DNA of 64,000 nt, taken from Ophiostoma sp. CBS 140.51 (taxonomy: Eukaryota > Ascomycota > Sordariomycetes > Ophiostomatales > Ophiostomataceae). Below, one piece after another: positions 31,871-41,426 of the stretch. The notes beneath the pieces were generated by a model. That model searched no databases and was not told where the DNA came from. It saw only the letters and a program-made list of their open reading frames with translations. Position numbers and translations under genes: made by a program. Each line of letters begins with the position of its first letter. Positions within the stretch are counted from its first letter, which is position 1. The stretch spans positions 95,427 to 159,426 of the forward strand of contig JANSLP010000046.1 of the NCBI GenBank assembly GCA_029298735.1, in the 5' to 3' direction.

Positions 31871-32283
31871 ATGGCCCCAATTCATATGACCGCCGTCATC
31901 GCGCCCGCCGAGGGCAAGATAGACAGAGTAAGCCCATCACCCTCGTCCTTCCTTGCCTTTATCTGACAAGCGAAAATATTATCACTGACCGTGCCTCGCT
32001 CCTCCAGCTCGAAGAACTTCTTGTCGCTCACGCCGAGTATGCCCGTGCCAACGAGCCTGGCACGCTGCACTACGACGTCCAGCGCGGCGTCAACCGCGAG
32101 ACTGGTGCAGAGACCCTCATCGTGTGGGAGAGATACGCAGACAAGGCGGCCGAGGCGGCGCACTTTAACAATGATGCGTTTTCCAAACTGATTCAGACAC
32201 TGGGAGCGGAGGCCCTGACTACTGGCGCGCCCAGCGTTTATGTCACGTCGTCGGCAGGTGGCATTGCAAACTACAACTCGTAA
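31871..32283 (+). CDS. Small antibiotic-biosynthesis-monooxygenase (ABM) domain protein
   Basis: A short two-exon gene: 31871-31927 and 32008-32283, 110 residues, with a GTAAGC donor and CTCCAG acceptor. The protein has the dimeric ferredoxin-like ABM fold pattern (PF03992): MTAVIAPAEGKIDRLEELL, then NEPGTLHYDVQRG, LIVWERYADKAAEAAHFNND and a final helix and strand. Proteins of this group are cofactor-free oxygenases of quinone/phenol-like rings, or dimerising helper proteins. The start ATG sits in GCAATGGCC, after which a second Met follows at position 6. No signal peptide. Its place next to SDR, aldolase, hydrolase and transporter genes suggests oxidation of an aromatic or quinoid intermediate, which is inference. 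Confidence 0.8.
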
Positions 32284-33031
32284 GACTGCATTATGTAGCC
32301 AACTATGAAATCTCAAAAGTGGACCGAATCAATCGACATAGAAAAATACAAGCGCAATAATGGGCAAACAGTTAATGGATGTTGCCGCTGAGTTCCTTCC
32401 GAAACGGTGCCGAATCGCACCTGCCTCCACGTTTGTCCGTAGGGCTCTATTTACAGAGCACCTGCCGCCTGTGGCACATGTCCTGGAGCTGTCATGATTC
32501 ATGTAATCCTATTGGCCACCGGTATATAAAGTGGGGCATTCAACCGGACGCTCTATTCCAACGCCCAGCCGGCCGTTATCACCTTGTATTTGGTCTTTTG
32601 CCCGTCTACCGAAATGGTGAGTATGATAAGTATACATTATTCTAGTATTTCCCACACTGGCCAGTGAAAACATTCTAGATAAATTACTTCGAAAGAGAGA
32701 TAACAAGCGCATCAGTGCCGCTCGGTGTTGAGAATCTCTTAGGAAAATAGAAAATTAAATCATCCGTATGGTCGTTCAACAGATTGGCATTGTATTTTCA
32801 CGTCATCTCTCGTCATCTAACATTGTCCGCGATATTGTGTATATTATCTATGAATATGCGAGGTATATCGGGTTCTTTTCTCCGATGCACAATCTTGTGC
32901 TATATACACAGTGGTTAGAATAGATGAAAACAGTGACGTATACAAGGTATTTCCATATGCCACTCGAGCTGTTTTGCAATCGACCTCTCATTCTCCCACG
33001 ACCCATCGGGAAATGTCTTCCCAATAACCGC
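32284..33031. other. Intergenic between convergent genes
   Basis: About 750 bp. A TATATAAA at 32,523-32,530 on the plus strand has no gene following it. AT-rich from 32,730 onward. No gene seen. Confidence 0.5.
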
Positions 33032-34700
33032 TCACAGGGTATACACAAAGGTGTACTTCTGGTCACCAAGACGCACGTCGTTGGTGTTCTCCTCCTCAAT
33101 CTCCTCAGGAGTCCAGTTGGCAATGATGGCAGCGCGCTTCTTGTTGTAGTAGATCATGCCCATACGGTAGGAAAAGTAAAAGAGCCAGCCAACAACCGAC
33201 AGGGAGAGAGCGACGTAGAAAGGAATGTGGTAGGTGGGCTGGAACTTTGAGCGGAAGAGCTGGGCAGCAATGACACCACCGACGTTGCCGAGACCAGAGA
33301 AGCCAACAATTAGGACACGTTTGTTGGGGTGGGGCGTGTTGTTCATGATTGAGGCGTTGACGAGGGGTGTCTGGGTGTAGGTGCCAATGTTCATGATGCA
33401 CAGAGCGACGTAGCGGCCGACGTTGGACTTGAGGGTAACGACCAGAATGGAACCAAAAATGACAATGGCGAGGGCACACAACAAGTGGATGGTGCGCTCC
33501 TTGAAGTGGTCGGACGAGAAGGCGGCACCAATCAGACCAATAGAACCAACAAAGTAGATGGGGACGGTAAATAGGTTAGCGCGGTAGGAGGTGTAGCCCA
33601 GGTTCTCAACGATCAGAGGCAAAAAGACGTTGAAGGCCTGGTAGATGACACTGGCGCACATGTTGCCGGGGATAATGAGCCAGATCTTCCAGTCGCGCAG
33701 AACCTCAATCAGATCCTGCTTGGTGATACCACGGGCAGCCTGGTGAGCATGAGCGCTGTCGCGGATCATGCGGATACTGGCCCACTCCTTCTCCTCGGCA
33801 GTCAGGAACCAGGCAGTACCGGCATCAGAGGGCATCCAGCAGAAAGCCACAATGGCAAAGAAGGCCGTGCAGGCACCCTCGACAATAAACAGGTACTGCC
33901 ACGAGTACAGCGGCTTGTTCTCCCACTGCAGGATGGCGTAGGCAATCAGACCCGAGAAGCAACCGGCGAAGGTGTTGGAACCGTAGAAAATAGCCAGGCG
34001 GCGACCAAGCCAGAAACGAGGGTAGAGCGTCGAAATATAAAACATGCTCATGGGGAAGAAACCGGCCTCGCAGGCACCCAGAAGGATACGAATGGCGTAG
34101 AACTGGCCGTCGCTCTTGATGAAAGCGTTGCTAATAGTCAACATACCCCAGATAAACATGACAAAGGGCATCCAGCGGGTGACACCGATCCACTTGCCAA
34201 AGGCGGCAGAGACGGGCTGAAGCGGGACGAAAGTAACGAAGAGGAGCGAGGCGGCGTTGTTGACGGCGTTCTTGGAGAGGTGGGCGGTTTCCAGGAAGTT
34301 GACAGTGGCAGCGTTGCCAACATTGTTCTTGTCCATGCCGTCGAAGACGAACAAGATGACAAGCAGAGGGAGAACCAGAAGATCAAACTTGCGGTTGACG
34401 CGGCGGTCCTATCGAATGAGTTAGTAGGTGTGATGGCAAGGCTCTGAAAGGGAAGGCTGTGGTGTAAAGATATGCTGCGACACATCGTCTGCCAGTTACG
34501 CATGGACTTACCAGTTTCTTCTCCTCCTCAGTCATGGTGAGACCACCAACAGGGATAAACGCGGCATCCTCAACATTGATGGGCTTCATAGCCGTCTCGA
34601 CATCAGCAGACACAACATGCTGAACGGCTGCAGGCTTCTCATCGGCGATGCCAGCGCCCAGCGTCGGGCTGCCGGCCGGTTGGATAGACTCGTTGGCCAT
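33032..34700 (-). CDS. MFS transporter, anion:cation symporter (TNA1/Dal5-like) family
   Basis: Plasma-membrane importer of 521 residues. Exons 34700-34512 and 34408-33032 with a 103-bp intron (GTAAGT). About twelve membrane segments. Family features: DRRVNRKFDLLVLPLLVILF VFDGMDKNNVGNA across segment 1, the R-W instead of RxGRR loop (GKWIGVTRWMPFVM), RILLGACEAGFFPMSMFY, and LGRRLAIFYGSNTFAGCFSGLIAYAI in segments 4-5. The ~60-residue N-terminus is hydrophilic. The substrate is probably a small carboxylate such as a nicotinate-, pantothenate- or aromatic-acid-like compound. Within the cluster it is the natural uptake step. It is the only cluster gene besides the SDR on the minus strand. Confidence 0.9.
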
Positions 34701-36540
34701 AATGTCTGGGTCTTTGAGGTGATGAGGATGAAAGGAAGGGACGACAAGGCGATGGGAAAGACAGATGAAGGAAGTGATAGAGGGGATGAACACAAGGGGG
34801 GAGGAATCGATAAATGCAACGATGAAAGGGCTGGCCAGCCGGTCTTATATGTGTCGATCCACGTCCACGTCTGGTTTTGGTTCGTCCCAGTGTCAGTGTC
34901 AGTCGACTGCACGATTCCAAGACTAGTTCAGTCTCTCTGCATATACCCCATAAGAGAGTACATGCGCCTCTTTTCGATGTCCCCGTGGGATCACCACTGG
35001 GGAGGCGACGAAAGAGAGAGATGAAAGAGTGGTGTGTGACAGACAGCCTTCGTCTGTGCTCTTCACTGTGCCGTGGCAAGTCAAGGGTCCTCTGTCGGGC
35101 GACTCTTACAGGGCGGTGGACTATCTCCGGGCTGACGACGACTCGTGTTGTTGGTTGTCGAGTGTGTGGTGTTGTCGTCTGCTGGGCGTCTGTATGAGTC
35201 TTCCTCCTCTTCCTCTGATCCTCGAATTTTTTCTTGATTTAAATCTTTTCTCTCCTTCCTTCCTTCGGTTTTCTCATCCAGTCTGGGGTAATACTACGGG
35301 GATGTAGTGCCAACCGGGTGGAGCCCCAAAGACAAGGCGGCGTGTGCATGGCTTTTCGTGGATCCACAGTACTAGCTTCTTTTTTTTCCCTTTTCGTCGC
35401 CCAACACGCGCGGAGACAGGGCCACACGGACGGAGAAAGTCCGTAAAGCGAAATATCCACGCCAAACTACGGTAGGCAATGTTTTCGTTGGTAGTTTGCG
35501 ATCGTTGGCATGTCTCTGGTTTTTTGTTCTCTATTTTCACATCGAGGACAAGACACAACGGCTTCATTTGATAGGGTCTCCATTCGTTGCTTTTCTTTTC
35601 TTGTGATTTTTGCCCCCGTCTTTGCCGCCGACATTATCAAGTGGTTGTTAACTTACATTGTCAATAGGAGTGTTTTCCTCGTAGAAAATATTACTTTGTA
35701 GGTACACAAAGACAAGGCTCCTCAAGTTGCTCCTACCAACATGGTAGTATGCTGACTAGCCCGCATCCACTACCCTGCGATGAACGTGCATGTAACTCCT
35801 ACGCATGGTGTATACCAGCTACAAAGTACATGCATGCATATATCTTGCAAGGTGTACATTGTAGAGGTTGCACAAGCACCGATGTCGCCTGTGGGGAAAT
35901 GGAGGAAGAAAAAGGAAGTGGGCAAGTGGATCGAGTGGCACGAGGCATGAAAACTGGCAGGTAAGAAAGAGAGGAAGAAGAACAAAAAGAAAACGGGATC
36001 AAAACAAAGAACCCGGCAAAAGACACATCCTTTCCAGAAAGGGTAGATGGAGTCATCTCAACAACTAACCAGCAGACTTCCTGACTCCCTAGTCAATACT
36101 CTATTGGCAACATGATGTTACTTCATGGCAACTTTCTTAATTCTGTTCTAAATCATGGACCTGAGTGCATCGACGGAGAAGTTCCGTCTTCAACTGTTCG
36201 CATTTTATCCGTATGCTTTCCCCACGACTTACATTTGTCGTGTAATATCGGGGCCTCCTCCGCATACTCCGTCTGTCTCCTCATAGGGAGTGACCAGAAC
36301 AGGCTGACACCCTTACTTGAAAGGACTACATGCAACCTCGTCTCCAACGAGCTCCAACGGGAAGGACTGACTCCGACGTCCCCAACGCCTCCAACTGGTA
36401 TTAGACTGACATAGATGTACGTCTATTCTTCAGTCAACCCGGTCCAAACAGATCGTTGCCGTGATATTGACACTTGCTCCTCATCCAGATCAAAAGACAG
36501 ACACATATCCCACAACTAAAGACCAACAACCAACCTCACT
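34701..36540. other. Divergent 1.8 kb upstream region of the transporter and the aldolase genes
   Basis: No coding frame with recognisable content. Probably holds the two promoters. The piece 35,750-36,070 has purine-rich tracts. Confidence 0.5.
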
Positions 36541-37439
36541 ATGGTCTCCAACGAGGACCTAGCCATCGCTCGCGATGCCATTTTCCCCAACACGTTCAAG
36601 AACACTCTACATGCTGGCAAGATCGCCACGTCTGTCATGGCCCGTGCTGTGACGAACCATACGGTCGGGCAGATCGCAGCCAATGCGGGCTTTCACGCTG
36701 TCATGGTCGACATGGAGCACTCTGTCGTTGGCCTTGAGACAGCCTCGGGTGTATTTGCGTCCGCATTGAACGCTGGTCTCACGCCTCTGGTCAGAGTCCC
36801 AGCGGCTGGTGCTGAGTGGATTTCGCGGTCACTCGACGGTGGTGCTCTCGGTGTGATTGTCCCGCACGTCAACACGGCTGCCGAAGCCCGTGCGATTGTC
36901 AAGTATGCCAAGTTCAGCCCTCTCGGTGAGCGGTCTATCAGCGGCGGCATGCCCATCTTCCACCTCAAGAGCGTTCCCAACGTTGCCTCCTCCCTGGTCG
37001 CCAACGAGGCCACCCTGGTCATTTGCATGATCGAGACGCAGGAAGCGGTTGATAATATCGACGATATCTTGTCCGTCAAGGGTGTTGACATGCTTCACGT
37101 CGGTACCAACGACTTGGCTGACAGCCTGGGCATTACCGGCGAGCTGGGCAACGAAAAAATCTTCGAGACGTACCAGCGCATTTCAGACGCTGCAGCCCGG
37201 GCTTCGGTCAACGGCCGTAAGGTGTACGTTGGCATGGGTGGCCTGCAAGGCCGGCCCGAAGTCATTCGCCGGTTGGTCAACGAGGACAAGAACAAACTGA
37301 TCAGGTATGTTGGCCCCCAATGCAATATTATGCCACTGTGCCTCGCTTACAAGAAAGATGGATCTCGACCGCCGACTTCCCGCTATACTCACAGGCACTT
37401 GAGGACTGTGCGACCAATATGAACAATATGCTGGATTAA
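36541..37439 (+). CDS. HpcH/HpaI-family aldolase (class II, metal-dependent)
   Basis: Cytosolic C-C lyase of 281 residues that would release pyruvate or a related 2-oxoacid from a 4-hydroxy-2-oxoacid. Exons 36541-37304 and 37358-37439 (GTATGT donor, AAG acceptor); splicing restores a WISTADF end like that of the family, while reading through gives a non-family tail. Conserved features: VDMEHSVVG with H60, R85 in LVRVPAAG, GALGVIVPHVNTAAEA, metal ligands E165 (CMIETQEAV) and D191 (GTNDLADSLG). The N-terminal 30 residues are slightly longer than in bacterial HpaI. Relatives include 2,4-dihydroxyhept-2-ene-dioate and 2-keto-3-deoxy-sugar-acid aldolases, so the substrate is open. It starts a run of three same-strand genes with short spacing (358 and 749 bp), a catabolic-cluster layout. 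Confidence 0.9.
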
Positions 37440-37796
37440 AAAATGACGGTGATGATTGTATACATAGACTTACGGTTAACGCCTGATATCTTGACAAATA
37501 AAAGTACATCGTTTCCCCATATAATCTAAATATTGATCCCATACCACCTGGATGCTGTGATAGCCCGTTGTGTGTATAGCGTTAATGAGTGTGGGTCGCT
37601 TCACAAGTACTGCATGTGTTACCCCTCCAAGCCGAACCAAATCTAGCCAGCCTTTCAGTCTCGCCCTATCCAAGTCTAGTACGGTATTCAGTGCCAAGTA
37701 CTATATCAATATATCGCGTGTTCTGCGCATCACTTTGTGCTTTTTCACGAACAATCATTACATCGGATCACCCAGTTTGCCACTGCCACCAATACA
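37440..37796. other. Short intergenic, promoter of the CMD-like gene
   Basis: 357 bp between same-strand genes; includes terminator of the aldolase gene and promoter of the next. No further element recognised. Confidence 0.5.
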
Positions 37797-38440
37797 ATGA
37801 ATCGTCTCGGCTGTCGCCCGCCGTCGACGTTCGACAAGGACGCCCAAGAATTTTACAATGTCATCCACAAGTATCTGACGGAGACCTACAAGGGGTAAGA
37901 CACATCTCGCGTCTATCAATTCTAGACCGAACAGTTGCTCACCCTCACAGCAAAGTGCCTGTCCGCAACTTGGCCGTCGATGGCACATTGGGCGGCCCTT
38001 TTGCCACCCTCCTACACACGCCTCTGGTAGGCCAGCATTACCATGGCCTCGGAGCTGCCATCGAGAATATCCCAGGCCTGACACCATTTCAACGCGAGAT
38101 TGCTATTCTTGTGACGGCAGCCAAGTACCGGGCCAACTATGCCGTGGCAGCGCACCTTGTCAAGGGACCAGCGGTCGGGTTTACAACAAACGATATCGAG
38201 AGCATCATGGGAGGACAGTGTCCCCCGTCACTGGATGTTGCGGGAACGACCATCTACAAGGCCGCAGACCACCTCGTCAACCGTCCCGGTACACTCCCTC
38301 AAACACTGTACGACGGGCTAAAGACACACGTTGGCCTGGATGGCACGAAGCACTTGGTACACCTTGTCGGACTGTACTCGTATCTGATGGTGGTTCTCAA
38401 CGGCTTTGACGTGCAAGCTCCTGAGGACGCGGCGGCATGA
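37797..38440 (+). CDS. Carboxymuconolactone decarboxylase (CMD)-like protein
   Basis: A 195-residue helical protein of the AhpD/CMD superfamily. Exons 37797-37894 and 37951-38440 with a GTAAGA donor and CACAG acceptor. The CMD core is visible: LTPFQREIAILVTAAKYRANYAVAAHLVKGPAVGFT (split here for description), with the conserved Glu, the Tyr-x3-Tyr-x3-His pattern and the Gly after the second helix. The thiol pair of AhpD peroxidases is absent: the sites read Arg-Ala-Asn-Tyr, so a peroxidase role is unlikely. A decarboxylase or lactone/ketone isomerase-type role is possible. There is no signal peptide. Flanked by an aldolase and a cyclase/hydrolase gene on the same strand. Confidence 0.82.
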
Positions 38441-39189
38441 CTCCGTCTGTAGATAGAAAAAGGCCACGCCAATTTCACGACCAACAAATATTTACCACGC
38501 GACAAGCTTTTGCCAAGTCCGTGAGAAGCTTGACTGACATACACAGACTCGTGAAGACGCCGACTGCAAGTGGTGAAAATATGATCAATAGTTGAAAAGG
38601 CTGCAGCCACAAAGCCACACCTCGCGAACAGGACACTCTCTACCCTAGTCGCACGCTGTTGTCGTGTGCGGACTTTCCGCCCGACACAATTCCACTGGAG
38701 TTGAGTACACTTGCACTTTCCGCGCGGATTTTCTCCGACGGTTGTCGATGGCGCGGGGCGCTAGCCGTAGCGTGCCTTGTTAGGCGACCAATCGCTTAAC
38801 AAGGAATAGTGGGTTTCTGTCAGAAGACGACGGGAAACGGAGAGGCTCGTCCGCGCGGCAGGCACGATCAAGAGAGGCAAGGAAGGTACGACGGACAACC
38901 AGAAAACTGGCATCGGATAGATAGACACGGAGTACGAAAGCACATGGCATATGGCGCACTTTTACCTGGACAGTCTCCACGGTTTGCGACCGCGGTGTGC
39001 AGCATACCGTTTCTGAGCTAGTCGACGCTGGGACGAGGTTGAAGGTCCCAAATAAAATAATGTGCAAAAGATGAAAGACAAACATAACAAGGAAGCAAGG
39101 TCAAGACCAACTTTTTGCACCCTGGATGATATCCAAGACATTTTTTCTCCAACACATCTCACATTGACATCACCACACTCCGTCACATC
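38441..39189. other. Intergenic, promoter of the cyclase gene
   Basis: About 750 bp; holds two CCG/CGG palindromes (separate entry) about 450 bp upstream of the start. No gene seen. Confidence 0.5.
38720..38741. promoter_or_regulatory. Two CCG/CGG palindromes (possible Zn2Cys6 sites)
   Basis: CCGCGCGG at 38720-38727 and CCGACGG at 38735-38741, separated by 7 bp. Inverted CGG/CCG triplets are the half-sites of many Zn2Cys6 dimers, and a Zn2Cys6 gene lies 2.7 kb to the right. The link is inference. Confidence 0.3.
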
Positions 39190-40258
39190 ATGTCCACCCT
39201 CCCCAAGTTTGAAGACCTTCCTCTACGCAAGGACGGCCCGCCGTACAACGCGTGGGGTTTGTACGGCGACGACGACGAGCTTGGCAGACTTAACCTCATC
39301 ACCCCAGAGGCCGTCCAACGCGGCATCAAGGCGGCCGAACATGGTATCGTGATCAACCTGAAGTGAGTGAGCCTCACCATCACGACTCTGTCATTCTCTT
39401 ACTAACAGACTAGCCTCCCCCTCGATCGGCAAACATCCCATAGCAATGCCCGTGCTGGTTTGAAGCATACTCTGTAGGTCCCCGTTTCTTGTCATATTTA
39501 TTGATATTTTCTAACAATTGTATAGAGTGGCTCTCCCCGGCCAACAGCACCTCGACGACGAGCTCTCGTTCAACACGCAGTGCTCGACCCAGTGGGACGG
39601 TTTTCGCCATTTCCCATACAAGAACTGGCCCAACCAAGGTGACTTGACGTTCTACAACGGTCAGTCGTTTGAGAGCGCCAAGGATCCCAAGCAGAGCCGG
39701 AACGGCATCCACAACTTTGCCGACCACCCCATCACGTCGCGTGCGCACCTGCTAGACGTCCCTCGCTACTTGGAGAAGAACGGCCGGCCGCCACTGGTGC
39801 AACTCGACAATGCCACACCCATTGACCCAGAGTTGTTGACGGCTGTAGCTGAGTTCCAGAAGATTGAGTTTCTGCCTGGCGACATTTGTGTCCTCCGCAT
39901 TGGCCACGTCGAGGCCATCTTTGCCCTGGGCGGCGACGTCGCGGCCGAGAAGCAGGTGACCAAGTTCTGTGGTGTGCGCAAGGCCGTGGAGGTGGCCAAG
40001 TGGCACTGGGAGCGTGGAATTGCTGCTGTCGTTACGGACGGTGTCGCGTATGAGTCGTCGCGTGAGGAGGACAACCCAATCTACCTGCACGAGATCTTCT
40101 TGGCTGGCTGGGGTATGCCGATTGGCGAGTGGTTTGACCTTCGGAAGTTGGCGGCGGAGTGCGACCGGCTGAACAAGTGGACCTTCTTGTTTACGAGCAT
40201 GCCGCTGAATGTGACGGGCGGCATTGCAAGCCCGCCGAATGCACAGGCCATTCTGTAG
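39190..40258 (+). CDS. Cyclase/kynurenine-formamidase-like metal-dependent hydrolase
   Basis: Cytosolic hydrolase of 321 residues, PF04199 family. Exons 39190-39362, 39414-39473 and 39526-40258 (GTGAGT and GTAGGT donors). The first exon holds the WGLYGDDDELGRLNLITPE motif common to fungal members. The metal site is visible as the STQWDGFRHF stretch (D102, H106), the counterpart of the His/Asp-rich loop of bacterial KynB. Family members hydrolyse cyclic amides, lactones or N-formyl compounds. The C-terminal part ends ASPPNAQAIL. In the cluster it could open a lactone or cyclic imide before aldolase cleavage. No signal peptide. Short introns and start (ATCATGTCC) are typical. Confidence 0.85.
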
Positions 40259-41426
40259 CGTGGTAAAATTGACAGTATGTGAGGCTGTCCTTGTTTACTT
40301 TAGATGGATGCACTGGGGGAAACATAGAAATAACAATAAAATCGAATAGGTCGCTTTTGCATGTATACTATACACCACGAACTAGACCAGAATAAATAGT
40401 TCACACCATATGAACTGTACGCGAGTCTGTCTCGTCGCAACGTCAATTATGCATCACAGAAGCACGAATAAAAGGCCCCCAAATTGATAGAACACAGACA
40501 CAAATAGCAGGTGGAAAGAGATCTCATCAGAGTGTCCGAGAGGCTCAGAGTGAAAACTTCTCAAAATATTGTTTTGCTCCTCATTAATTGGGGTCTTGAT
40601 GGTACCTTTCTCCATCGTGCGATTGTTGACTTTGCTTAGCCTTGTAAAAGAATCACGAGAATGGAGAATATCCCTGTTATCATGTCCGGCTGTCATCGAC
40701 ACTATGCCCGAAGCAGAAAGCCGGCCGTGGTTTATGGCGCCAGAGGACGAAAATGCAGAAAAACGTGAGTGCGTGCGGAGTGCCACTCCGTCTACGACGG
40801 GGATTTGTCCGGGGTGTCCCACCTCCACCATCCTTCTCCGTACTAAAATTTGTTAGTGTCAACAACAGCGGTCTGGGATTTTGGACGCCATGTATATGGC
40901 GGACTTTTCCCGCGATGTCGACCACCGGAGTTGGCTCTGTTGACCAGCCTTCTCAACTCGCGTGTCATCTTCTCAACTCGCGTGTCATTTCATGATTCAA
41001 TGCAGCGCCGTGCCATGCAGCTGACGTTCAGGGCCTTCTTGACCTGCTGACCGCCATCTCTGTCTTTGATCGACCTTATTTCGATTATCGACGGCCACTG
41101 CCTGACCACTCTTCTTTACTTGGGACTTTCCCCGGTTCGCAACTCCCGCGCCTCCGTGTCCCATGGACGTTGCCTGCAGGTGTTCCAGTCCCAGTCTCAG
41201 TCCCATCTTCCTCTTACCTGCATCTGTACTTGGTTACTCATTTGCCTACGGACCTTGCTATCCCGACTCGCGACTGTCCTGATTGCCCGTTTGCCCGACA
41301 GCACCCCCCTGTCTCATCTCATCGCGGAATCGAGTCCCGAGAAAGGCACCGATACGAGGCGATACTGCACAATAACGAAACATCTCATCGACTCTGTCAT
41401 CAGTCGACAGTCGATAGTCAATAGGG
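40259..41426. other. Intergenic, promoter of the Zn2Cys6 regulator gene
   Basis: About 1.17 kb. Contains a perfect 20-bp tandem duplication (separate entry). Short frames look random. The 3' 300 bp are pyrimidine/C-rich, as in a long 5' UTR. Confidence 0.5.
40949..40988 (+). repeat. Perfect 20-bp tandem duplication
   Basis: Two adjacent identical copies of CTTCTCAACTCGCGTGTCAT (40949-40968 and 40969-40988), about 440 bp before the start of the regulator gene. Confidence 0.9.

Noticed and set aside
32523..32530. TATATAAA as a promoter
   Set aside because: No gene follows it within a plausible distance on that strand.
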